From Bacteroidota bacterium (GTDB lineage: Bacteria; Bacteroidota; Bacteroidia; Bacteroidales; JAAUTT01), in assembly GCA_030706405.1 (NCBI GenBank), contig JAUZOO010000010.1:124001-188000 (forward strand): a stretch of 64,000 bases of DNA, in the 5' to 3' direction. Positions 34,124-42,092 of this stretch are shown here, piece after piece. The translations under genes and the position numbers were made by a program. The stretch's first letter is position 1. Each line of letters begins with the position of its first letter. The notes beneath the pieces were generated by a model. It was given only the letters and a program-made list of their open reading frames with translations. It was not told where the DNA came from and ran no database searches.

Positions 34124-34573
34124 TCAATCGTTCTTTATTTCATCGAGCATATTGTACAGTATACCCGCAGTTTCGGCAATAACTTTCCGGCAAATGATCT
34201 TGTGGTGTTTCCGTTCCGTAACATCGGCTTCGGTGGCGTGTTTTTTCAGGAGTTCGAAACAATTACTTGTATCAAAGATTTCTTCGACCTTTTGGTTTAG
34301 TTCGCGTACCTTTTTGTACGACAGTAGTTTGGTGTCCATGTCTTTGGGATTGGTATTCCCGTATTTCAGACCCAGAATCATGAAACTTCCGGTAACGGCG
34401 CCGCATTTTTGGCGCAAGCGACCCATTCCTCCGCCAAATGTTGAGGAGATAAGTTTGGCCGTATTTTCGTCGAGGTTAAACTGTGGGGCAAAGGCCAAAA
34501 CGATGGACTGGGAACAGGCATAGCCTTCGTCGAAAAAGGCTAAGGCCTTGTCTATAGCTTTTTGTTTTTGCAT
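34124..34573 (-). CDS. C_GCAxxG_C_C family redox protein
   Basis: A 149-aa protein if started at MQKQKAIDKA; the upstream seven residues lie in a repeat. The family motif is GYACSQSIVLAF, CGAVTGSFMILGLKYG and the later single Cys residues. The family is defined by its Cys pattern; members are thought to bind metal clusters or take part in redox, but the function is not established. It lies next to the ars operon but in its own unit. Confidence 0.85.
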   Translation of the reverse strand: MQKQKAIDKALAFFDEGYACSQSIVLAFAPQFNLDENTAKLISSTFGGGMGRLRQKCGAVTGSFMILGLKYGNTNPKDMDTKLLSYKKVRELNQKVEEIFDTSNCFELLKKHATEADVTERKHHKIICRKVIAETAGILYNMLDEIKND

Positions 34574-34587
34574 GGTGTAAAAGAAAA

Positions 34588-34631
34588 GACACAAAGTGTC
34601 GAAGATGATTAATTCTTCGCGTCTTTGTGTC
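34588..34631. repeat. Inverted repeat of the gacacaaag family
   Basis: GACACAAAG ... CTTTGTGTC with inner arms CGAAGA / TTCG, inside a tract of repeated aaagacac / tctttgtg words, between the GGGtGRT gene end and the C_GCAxxG gene start. May end the GGGtGRT transcript poorly; no T run. Confidence 0.55.
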
Positions 34632-34656
34632 TTTGTGTTTATTCTTTAAAAAAGAA

Positions 34657-35649
34657 TTAAGCTTGCGAAATAGCAACAGCTACAGCAACAGAAGCTCCTA
34701 CCATCGGGTTGTTACCCATACCGATCAAGCCCATCATTTCTACGTGAGCAGGTACCGAAGATGAACCTGCGAACTGAGCGTCGGAGTGCATACGGCCCAT
34801 GGTGTCGGTCATACCGTAAGAAGCAGGACCAGCAGCCATGTTGTCTGGGTGAAGGGTACGACCTGTACCGCCACCAGAAGCTACCGAGAAGTATTTCTTA
34901 CCTTGTTCGATACATTCTTTTTTGTATGTACCAGCAACAGGGTGTTGGAAACGGGTTGGGTTGGTTGAGTTACCGGTGATGGAAACGTCAACACCTTCTT
35001 TGTGAAGGATAGCAACACCTTCGCGAACGTCGTTGGCACCATAGCAGTTAACTTTGGCCTTTTCACCATTCGAGTAAGCGATACGTTTTACTTCGTTAAC
35101 TTCGCCAGTAGCATAGTCAAACTGAGTTTGAACATAGGTAAAACCGTTGATACGGGCAATGATTTGAGCTGCATCTTTACCTAATCCGTTAAGGATAACA
35201 CGTAAAGGTTCTTTACGAACGCGGTTAGCCGATTTTGCTAATCCGATAGCACCTTCGGCAGCAGCAAACGATTCGTGACCAGCGAGGAAAGCGAAACATT
35301 TGGTTTCTTCGCGAAGCAACATGGCAGCGAGGTTACCGTGACCCAAACCAACCTTACGGTCGTCGGCAACAGAACCCGGGATACAGAAAGCCTGTAAACC
35401 TTCGCCTAAAGTAGCTGCGATATCAGCTGCATTGGTCTGACCTTTTTTAATGGCAATAGCACCACCTACGATATAAGCCCACATAGCGTTTTCGAAGGCG
35501 ATAGGCTGAATATCTTTTACAATTTTGTAAACATCAACACCTTTGTCGTCGCAAATTTTCTTTGCTTCTTCAATTGATGCAATTCCGTACGAGTTAAGTA
35601 CTTTATTGATTTGGTTGATACGTCTGTCGTAACTTTCAAATAATGGCAT
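34657..35649 (-). CDS. GGGtGRT protein
   Basis: A 330-aa protein named after its motif SVASGGGTGRTLHPDNMAAG (about 262-281). Other conserved features are LPLFESYDRRINQINKVL-like start and EMMGLIGMGNNPMVGASVAVAVA end. No known enzyme fold is obvious by eye. It is found in Bacteroidota and anaerobic Firmicutes, and is always next to the NifU-like protein encoded just upstream (12-bp gap) as far as I know. Function not established; family name is firm. Confidence 0.88.
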   Translation of the reverse strand: MPLFESYDRRINQINKVLNSYGIASIEEAKKICDDKGVDVYKIVKDIQPIAFENAMWAYIVGGAIAIKKGQTNAADIAATLGEGLQAFCIPGSVADDRKVGLGHGNLAAMLLREETKCFAFLAGHESFAAAEGAIGLAKSANRVRKEPLRVILNGLGKDAAQIIARINGFTYVQTQFDYATGEVNEVKRIAYSNGEKAKVNCYGANDVREGVAILHKEGVDVSITGNSTNPTRFQHPVAGTYKKECIEQGKKYFSVASGGGTGRTLHPDNMAAGPASYGMTDTMGRMHSDAQFAGSSSVPAHVEMMGLIGMGNNPMVGASVAVAVAISQA

Positions 35650-35661
35650 ATCTGGTTTCTC

Positions 35662-36354
35662 CTATTCTTTACGTGGGTCAATAATTTTCACTGCATCTTC
35701 GATACGTCCGTATTTGCCTGAAGCTTTTTTCAATGCTTCGTTAGCATCAGTACCGGCTTTAATCATGTCCATCATGCGGCCAAGGCTAACAAATTCGTAA
35801 CCGATGATTTGGTTTTCTGCATCCAAACCGATTTTGGTGATGTAACCTTCGGCCATTTCGAGGTAACGAGGACCTTTAGCTACAGTACCATACAAAGTAC
35901 CGGTAACACCGCGCAAACCTTTTCCTAAGTCTTCGAGACCAGCTCCGATAGGCAGACCGCCTTCAGAGAATGCAGTTTGGGTACGTCCGTAAACGATTTG
36001 CAGGAATAATTCGCGCATTGCAGTGTTGATAGCGTCGCAAACGAGGTCGGTATTTAAAGCTTCGAGGATGGTTTTGCCTGGGAGGATTTCGGAAGCCATA
36101 GCAGCAGAGTGAGTCATACCGGTGCAACCAATAGTTTCAACCAATGCTTCCTGAATAACACCTTCTTTAACATTCAAAGTAAGTTTGCAAGCACCCTGCT
36201 GAGGAGCGCACCAACCTACACCGTGGGTTAACCCCGAAATGTCTTTTACTTCTTTTGCCTTAACCCATCTTCCTTCTTCGGGAATTGGAGCAGGGCCATG
36301 ATTTGCACCTTGAGCGACGCAGATCATACCTTCAACTTCGTGTGTAAAACTCAT
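35662..36354 (-). CDS. Iron-sulfur scaffold (NifU_N-like) protein
   Basis: A 230-aa cytoplasmic protein. The ordered motifs GVGWCAPQQGACKLTLNV and ETIGCTGMTHSAAMASEIL resemble NifU/IscU-like Cys sites (GC-A-ASAS type), and the C-terminal half is unique. It forms a two-gene operon with the GGGtGRT gene. A role in assembling or sensing a metal cluster is likely but unproven. Confidence 0.75.
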   Translation of the reverse strand: MSFTHEVEGMICVAQGANHGPAPIPEEGRWVKAKEVKDISGLTHGVGWCAPQQGACKLTLNVKEGVIQEALVETIGCTGMTHSAAMASEILPGKTILEALNTDLVCDAINTAMRELFLQIVYGRTQTAFSEGGLPIGAGLEDLGKGLRGVTGTLYGTVAKGPRYLEMAEGYITKIGLDAENQIIGYEFVSLGRMMDMIKAGTDANEALKKASGKYGRIEDAVKIIDPRKE

Positions 36355-36393
36355 ATGTCCTAATTTTTGATTTGAATTTTATTTTTCAGGGGA

Positions 36394-36426
36394 CAAATAT
36401 AGTCATTACCTGAATTGTAACCCAAA
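36394..36426 (-). promoter_or_regulatory. Promoter of the scaffold / GGGtGRT operon
   Basis: On the minus strand TTTG (36423-36426), 21 bp, TATATTTG (36394-36401), 40 bp before the start codon. A good Bacteroidota promoter. Confidence 0.75.
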
Positions 36427-36773
36427 AATTTAGGGGGTAAGAACAAGGTTATTATCAGATTTTTAATTCATAAATTTAATATTCACGGGTATTACGACTA
36501 ATTTTTATAAATGGAATAAGATGAGAATCGTTGCACAGGTACAAAAATATTGGATTGCGAGGTGAGCTTAGTTTCATTGAAATGGTGATGCATATCACTT
36601 ATTTTTCTGATAAAAATTTCGATTTGAGTTAGTTAAAATGAAAAATAGTATATAATTTTAAGATACAAGTCTCAGAAAAGAGGGAGAGTCAATTTTTCCT
36701 CATAGATGTTGGAACCAATTTTACTAAAGATAAGTGTTTAAATAAAAGTAGTTTAACTTTAAATAAAAGTGTT
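36427..36773. other. AT-rich spacer upstream of the 36774 gene
   Basis: About 350 bases with no ORF, hairpin or clear promoter box; it holds long runs of A and T and the imperfect repeat taaataaaagt near 36740-36770 (aaataaaagtagtttaactttaaataaaagt). Confidence 0.4.
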
Positions 36774-36980
36774 ATGATAAAAAATGAGATTGGAGTGACC
36801 GCAGTTAACATTAGTAATTTACTCGACACTTGCCGCGAATTACCCGTGTCCGACATCGGAACCTTGTTGAAACAGGAAGAAGAACACGTGTTTATAGCTC
36901 TTGGTTGGCTTGCCAGGGAGAAAAAGGTCTTTTTCTTTAAAGAAACAAACGACGTAATGAAGGTTTGTTTAATTGAATGA
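36774..36980 (+). CDS. Winged-helix DUF2582 protein, copy 1
   Basis: A 68-aa DUF2582 (PF10771) winged helix-turn-helix protein: SDIGTLLKQEEEHVFIALGWLAREKKVFFF. About 57% identical by eye to copy 2 at 59642. It begins just upstream of the xylan locus. Small winged-helix protein of unknown target; its terminator hairpin follows. Confidence 0.88.
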   Translation: MIKNEIGVTAVNISNLLDTCRELPVSDIGTLLKQEEEHVFIALGWLAREKKVFFFKETNDVMKVCLIE

Positions 36981-37027
36981 TTTTTAAAAACAAATAAGGG
37001 TAATTAATTTATATTTTGTTTGTTACG

Positions 37028-37079
37028 GCCCTGCGAATGTTATGATAAAAAACATAATATTCGTGGGGCTGTTTGTTTT
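37028..37079 (+). terminator. Terminator of the 36774 gene
   Basis: A 17-bp stem with three G-T pairs (GCCCTGCGAATGTTATG / CATAATATTCGTGGGGC), loop ataaaaaa, then tgtttgtttt. Confidence 0.88.
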
Positions 37080-37205
37080 AAGATGAATGGCAGAAGCTTT
37101 ATCAATCAGCCCGGTAATTCGGGGCTATTCTTTAGCTTGTGAGTATTAATTATTTTTAGATATTTGTATCGACTACATCCGGAATATATTCTATTGGCGC
37201 ATATT

Positions 37206-37213
37206 TAACTTTG
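37206..37213 (+). promoter_or_regulatory. Putative -7 box for the HTCS gene
   Basis: TAACTTTG, an exact TAnnTTTG box 57 bp before the HTCS start. The -33 element is not evident. Confidence 0.45.
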
Positions 37214-37270
37214 TACTCATACCTTTATTATAAATGCCGGGAACTATTAACTAACTGAAAATCTAAAGGA

Positions 37271-40200
37271 ATGAAAGGGTTTAAAGCCTGTCAATACCTT
37301 ATATTTTGTCTGGTATTTGTTGGAATGTGTGCGGGAGCTGTGGAGGCCCAGGTTTCCGATATGGGCTCCGACATGAGGTTTAAATCTGTTTCGTCTCGAT
37401 TGGGCTTATCGTCGGTGTTTTGTATGGCGCAGGACGAAAACGGGTTTATCTGGATGGGGACTCGCGACGGATTAAACCGATTCGACGGGTACGATTTGAT
37501 GACTTTTAAATACGATCCCTCTAATCCCAATAGCATTAGTAATAATGAGATAACCTGCATTTTTGCCGATCCTAATGGCCTATTATGGATAGGAACCCGT
37601 GGCGGTGGAGTAAACCTTCTTGACCGCCGAACAAACCGCATTTACCGTTTTTTAAATATTTCGAAGGAGAATATTGTCCGCAACATTTTTAAATCGCGAA
37701 ATGGTACGCTGTGGATAGGCACTTCGAACGGTCTTGTTAAAGTGATTTCTGATTTACACAATCAGAAATTTGAATTTGAGAATGTGTCTGTCCGTGGAAA
37801 ATTTAGATCTGCTTACGGAACAACTATTAACCCGCGAAAAACCGAAATATCGGTGGTATCAATTAATGAGTTGTCGCCCGATAAGTTGTTAATTGGAACA
37901 GAACAAGGTTTCTATACTTATAATCCCAAAGTCAAGCAGTTTAGAAGTGTTGATTTAGGTGCAGATTATGTGACTATTGTGACTTCTATTCTGGTTGATG
38001 CCAAACAAAATGTCTGGCTGGGAACCTTTGAAGGCTTATTGAAGCTAGTCACTAAACCCGGCGGCAGATTCGATATTACTTCGTATAATAATCATCAACG
38101 AGGAGAACGTTATATCCGCTCAAACCGCATAGAGTCCGTTGTTTCTGATCCTTTTGGAAATATATGGGCGGGTTCACGTGGTGCCGGGTTGATAAAAATA
38201 ACAGGGAGTGGCAAAACTTTCGTTTTTCAGAATGATGCACTGGATTACCAAAGCCTGAACGATAATATTGTCAATTCGTTGCTTGTTGACAGAACCGGTG
38301 TTTTATGGATTGGAACCGAAAGTCACGGGTGTAGCATGGTTGACTTGTATAACAAAAGGTTCAGTCACCTACGCAGCATTCCTAATCGTTTCGGGAGCCT
38401 TGGCGGGAGTCTTGTTACTGCAATTTCGGGAAATTTAACGAATAGGGTATGGGTAGGAACTACTGAAGGAGGTTTGGATAAGCTTACTTTTTCCAAAGGA
38501 ACTTATAAAATAGACCATTTCCCTTCGATAAAAGTTACCCCGACATTGTCCAGCAACGAAATAATCTCTCTTTTAGAAGACAGGGATCATACGCTTTGGA
38601 TAGGAACTACCGCCAATTATATAACCCGGTACGACGAACGAGGTGGTTTTAAAAGTTATCCGTCTAACGGGTACGTTTTTTCAATTTATCAGGATAAGGC
38701 TAACCGAATATGGTTTGGAACCTGGGGGCAGGGACTAGGGCTTATCGATAAAAATAGCGGACAGATAAGTCGTATCAGCAATGAGATGGGAAATCGTCAT
38801 TCGCTAAGTAGTGATATGGTACTCGCTATTTTCGACGATGACTATGGGAACTTGTGGGTTGGAACTAAAGGTGGTGGCGTAAATATTTGTCCATCTAATG
38901 AGTTGGCACGGGGTAACGGAAATTTTATTTCGTTTAAGAGTCAAAGTCTGTCGGAAGGAAGTATTAGTCATAACGATGTGTATTGTATTACCCGCGATAG
39001 TCGGGGTATAATCTGGATTGGAACCGGTGGGGGACTTAATAAGGTAATTCCCCTTAATAATCAATCCATTGGCGAAGCTGTCCGAAAAAAGAATGTCAGT
39101 TTTAAAGCCTATTCCGAAAAAGACGGGTTGCCCAATGGTGTGATATATAGTGTTTTGGAAGATCGACAAGGCAATTTATGGCTAAGTACCAACAATGGAC
39201 TCTGTGTATTCGACCCGCGCACTGAAAAAGTTAAGAATTATTTTGATAACGATGGACTTCTGGCCAACCAATTTCATTCCAACGCTTATTTTAAAGATGC
39301 CGGAGGATTCATGTATTTCGGTGGAGTTAACGGGCTTACCTATTTTAATCCCGATAGTATAAAGAATAATCCTTTTGCCCCACAAACCCAAATTACCGGG
39401 CTAAAGATTTTCAATCAGGCAATTATGCCGGGCGATAAACATAACGGCAGAATCGTTTTGAATACCGACATTGCCAATGCCAAAGAAATTATCCTTTCGT
39501 ATAGAGACAAAGAGTTAACCTTTGAGTTTTCGGCAATGCACTATGCCAATTCCCAGAAAATTCATTATGCATACCGTTTGGTAGGGTTTAACGATAAGTG
39601 GCAGGAAACCAAAAGCAACGACCGCTCGGTAACCTACACCAACCTCGATCATGGCACTTATGTTTTACAGGTAAAAGCAACCAATAACGATGGTGTTTGG
39701 AGCGAAAAACCCGACGAACTCGTCATTACCATATTACCCCCTTTTTGGCAAAGTCCTTGGTTTAGTATTGTTTATATACTGCTTATTGCGGGAGGTTTGT
39801 ACCTGTTCCGGAAATACTCGCTGATTGCCGTGAAGGAAAAAAACCGGCTGCTCATCGAACAGCTCGAGCATAAAAAGCAGACGGAGATTGCCGAAGCAAA
39901 GATGCGTTTCTTCACAAATATCTCCCACGAAATCCGGACCCCGCTCACGCTTATTTACGATCCGCTGGAAAGGGTACTGGCACAGGGCGAACTGGACCCG
40001 AATTCAAGACAGCACCTCACGCTGATGTCGAAGAATGTTAATAGACTGCTCTCGCTTGTAAATCAATTGCTTCAATTTCAGAAGATTGATATGGGATTTG
40101 TGTCGCTAAAAGTTTCTGAAGTTAGCCTGATGCCATTTTTGCGTGAAGTAGCAGGAAATTTTGCACAGAAAATAAGCCTTAAAAACGTCTCATTGGCGAT

Positions 40201-41536
40201 CGATACCTTTTCGGAACAGATTTCGCTATGGTTTGATAGTGAGTTTATGACAACCGTTTTTTATAACCTGTTATCCAACGCTATAAAGTTTACCCCCGAG
40301 GGCGGACAGATTTCTATAAAATTAACTCCTTACCAGGGCAATTTTGATGTAGGGTTTATTTCCGGGCTCCGGCAACGTATTTTTTCTTCTAAAGTTAAAG
40401 AACAAAACTGGATAGCCATCGAAATTGCCGATACCGGGAAAGGCATATCCCGACGGGAAATATCGCGTATTTTCAATCGTTTTTATCAGGTTAATGAACC
40501 ATCAATGTATCATCATGCCGGTTCGGGAATAGGGCTTTCGCTGGTTAAAGAATATGTGGAGCTGCACAAAGGGCATATTGAGGTGAGCAGTCTTCCGGGA
40601 GCGGGGAGCCGGTTTACGGTTTATCTGCCAGTAGGCAAAAAGCATTTCAGGCCCGACCAGATTATTAGTAAGGCCAAGCCCAGAGTTTCGGGAGAAGACT
40701 ATAATATTCCCGACGACGAGACTGAAATGAACGGAGCAGACGAAACCTCAATGGTTGGCCCCGAAAAATCGGTTGAAGCCCCGTTGTTACTCATTATCGA
40801 AGATGACCACGAGTTAGCCGCTTATCTGCAGAATTACTTTGGCGAAACCTATCAGGTAATCACTGTTTTCGACGGGAAAAAAGGTATGGCCAGGGCTCAG
40901 GAATCGTCGCCCGACCTTGTAATTTCGGATGTTATGTTGCCAGGAGCTACAGGGATTGAAATTTGCAATTATCTGAAATCGAACATCGAAACCAGCCATA
41001 TCCCGGTTATATTGCTTACCGCAAAGGCCGCCGAAGATGATATGATTTCCGGGTACGAGGGAGGCGCCGATAGTTATATGACCAAACCGTTTAATATCAA
41101 GGTGCTTGCAGCTCAGGTAAAAAGCCTTATCGAAACGCGTAACCAGTTAAAACACAGTTTCAGTAAAAAGGTGGTACTGAAGCCCAGTGATTTGGCAATA
41201 ACTTCGCTGGACGAGCAATTCCTTCAGCGGTTAATGGATATTTCAAATGCACATCTTTCTGATAATGATTTTGATGTGTCGGGATTGGTGGAGGCAATGA
41301 ACATGAGTCATACGGCAATTCTTAAAAAGATAAAAGCCCTTACCGGCCTTTCGTTGGTCGATTTTATCAAGAGTCTGCGTTTGAAAAAAGCTGCGCAAAT
41401 ACTTCAAAAAGAGAAATATCCGATAGCCGAAGTGGGCTATATGGTAGGTTTTTCCGATCCCAAATACTTTAGCAAATGTTTTATTAAAGAGTTTGGAAAG
41501 ACGCCTACCGAGTATGGAAACGAATTTCGAAATTGA
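37271..41536 (+). CDS. Hybrid two-component sensor/regulator (HTCS) of the xylan locus
   Basis: A 1421-aa one-protein signalling system. A signal peptide (to about 27) precedes two seven-bladed propellers (repeated W-G-T blades such as GFIWMGTRDGLNRFDGYD, LWIGTRGGGVNLL), a Y_Y_Y domain (about 745-820) and a membrane helix (about 832-848). In the cytoplasm there is a His kinase with FFTNISHEIRTPLT (phospho-His 886), N-box LLSNAIKFTPEGG and G-boxes ADTGKGIS and GSGIGLSLVKEY; a receiver with Asp1220 in LVISDVMLPGATGIE; and an AraC-type DNA-binding domain to the end. All catalytic parts look intact. It opens the xylan locus on the same strand; such sensors bind oligosaccharides in the periplasm and activate the adjacent genes. 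Xylo-oligosaccharide as ligand is inferred from context. Confidence 0.95.
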   Translation: MKGFKACQYLIFCLVFVGMCAGAVEAQVSDMGSDMRFKSVSSRLGLSSVFCMAQDENGFIWMGTRDGLNRFDGYDLMTFKYDPSNPNSISNNEITCIFADPNGLLWIGTRGGGVNLLDRRTNRIYRFLNISKENIVRNIFKSRNGTLWIGTSNGLVKVISDLHNQKFEFENVSVRGKFRSAYGTTINPRKTEISVVSINELSPDKLLIGTEQGFYTYNPKVKQFRSVDLGADYVTIVTSILVDAKQNVWLGTFEGLLKLVTKPGGRFDITSYNNHQRGERYIRSNRIESVVSDPFGNIWAGSRGAGLIKITGSGKTFVFQNDALDYQSLNDNIVNSLLVDRTGVLWIGTESHGCSMVDLYNKRFSHLRSIPNRFGSLGGSLVTAISGNLTNRVWVGTTEGGLDKLTFSKGTYKIDHFPSIKVTPTLSSNEIISLLEDRDHTLWIGTTANYITRYDERGGFKSYPSNGYVFSIYQDKANRIWFGTWGQGLGLIDKNSGQISRISNEMGNRHSLSSDMVLAIFDDDYGNLWVGTKGGGVNICPSNELARGNGNFISFKSQSLSEGSISHNDVYCITRDSRGIIWIGTGGGLNKVIPLNNQSIGEAVRKKNVSFKAYSEKDGLPNGVIYSVLEDRQGNLWLSTNNGLCVFDPRTEKVKNYFDNDGLLANQFHSNAYFKDAGGFMYFGGVNGLTYFNPDSIKNNPFAPQTQITGLKIFNQAIMPGDKHNGRIVLNTDIANAKEIILSYRDKELTFEFSAMHYANSQKIHYAYRLVGFNDKWQETKSNDRSVTYTNLDHGTYVLQVKATNNDGVWSEKPDELVITILPPFWQSPWFSIVYILLIAGGLYLFRKYSLIAVKEKNRLLIEQLEHKKQTEIAEAKMRFFTNISHEIRTPLTLIYDPLERVLAQGELDPNSRQHLTLMSKNVNRLLSLVNQLLQFQKIDMGFVSLKVSEVSLMPFLREVAGNFAQKISLKNVSLAIDTFSEQISLWFDSEFMTTVFYNLLSNAIKFTPEGGQISIKLTPYQGNFDVGFISGLRQRIFSSKVKEQNWIAIEIADTGKGISRREISRIFNRFYQVNEPSMYHHAGSGIGLSLVKEYVELHKGHIEVSSLPGAGSRFTVYLPVGKKHFRPDQIISKAKPRVSGEDYNIPDDETEMNGADETSMVGPEKSVEAPLLLIIEDDHELAAYLQNYFGETYQVITVFDGKKGMARAQESSPDLVISDVMLPGATGIEICNYLKSNIETSHIPVILLTAKAAEDDMISGYEGGADSYMTKPFNIKVLAAQVKSLIETRNQLKHSFSKKVVLKPSDLAITSLDEQFLQRLMDISNAHLSDNDFDVSGLVEAMNMSHTAILKKIKALTGLSLVDFIKSLRLKKAAQILQKEKYPIAEVGYMVGFSDPKYFSKCFIKEFGKTPTEYGNEFRN

Positions 41537-41640
41537 GTTTTGAGAGAAGTTTTGGTACCTATCTTATTTTTAGTATTTTGAAGTACATTAATTTCGGCTT
41601 TCGCCGGAATGACAGTCAATTGTAATACTTCTTATATCTG

Positions 41641-41667
41641 GCGGAGCTTATAACTCCGCTTTTTTTG
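41641..41667 (+). terminator. Intrinsic terminator of the HTCS gene
   Basis: GCGGAG / CTCCGC stem around cttataa, followed by a T run. HTCS is therefore transcribed apart from the enzyme genes. Confidence 0.85.
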
Positions 41668-41910
41668 TTGTGTCACGGCCACTCCTGCAATTACTTTATT
41701 TTTAATCTACACAAGCTCGTTAAAAGCAAATCGGTACGAATTGTTCCTTCCTGACAGGTGTGATAAATTTATTTTTTAGGTAGTAAAGTTTGGTAATCGT
41801 TTTTAAATCTATTTGTTATAAGCTTAAATTTCCCTTCCAAAAAAGTGGTTAGTTTAATTTTTTACCCCCAATTAAACGATTTTTTCTCCCCTTGAGCAAT
41901 CGCATACGAC

Positions 41911-41918
41911 TAATTTTG
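41911..41918 (+). promoter_or_regulatory. Putative -7 box in front of the GH3 gene
   Basis: TAATTTTG, exact TAnnTTTG. A start some 6-7 bp downstream would lie at about 41924, so the ORF at 41922 would be leaderless at best, or this is the promoter of the GH3-led operon with a 165-nt leader. CTTG at 41891-41894 is a weak -33 candidate at 16 bp. Confidence 0.45.
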
Positions 41919-41921
41919 GAT

Positions 41922-42032
41922 ATGAAAATGGAGAAAAGACAATCTGTCCACCTAATGATTTTGCAACTACTAACTGCCTTAATTATCATTCTTGGGGTTT
42001 TAGCCTTGCTTAGTTTTTGGGGAATTTTGTAA
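41922..42032 (+). CDS. Possible 36-aa single-span membrane peptide
   Basis: A short ORF missing from the ORF track: MKMEKRQSVHLMILQLLTALIIILG..., ending LLSFWGIL. A basic start followed by about 22 hydrophobic residues forms a clear transmembrane helix. It lies 60 bp before the GH3 gene. The overlap with the promoter box at 41911 weakens it; an internal ATG at 41928 would allow a leaderless start. Could be a real small membrane protein or chance. Confidence 0.4.
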   Translation: MKMEKRQSVHLMILQLLTALIIILGVLALLSFWGIL

Positions 42033-42092
42033 AACCCGGGTAAAACAGGTACTATTAATAACGGCTAATTATATATTATAAATAACCACAAC

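Larger units (their letters stand above)
41537..41921. other. Spacer between HTCS and the xylan operon
   Basis: Contains the palindromic tract TTTCGGCtttcGCCGGAATGAC (about 41594-41616), a strong terminator (next entry) and otherwise AT-rich sequence. An HTCS binding site is expected here or before susC but I cannot point to it. Confidence 0.5.

Noticed and set aside
36740-36772. Direct repeat aaataaaagt as regulatory site
   Set aside because: Two short AT-rich copies only; not distinguishable from background.
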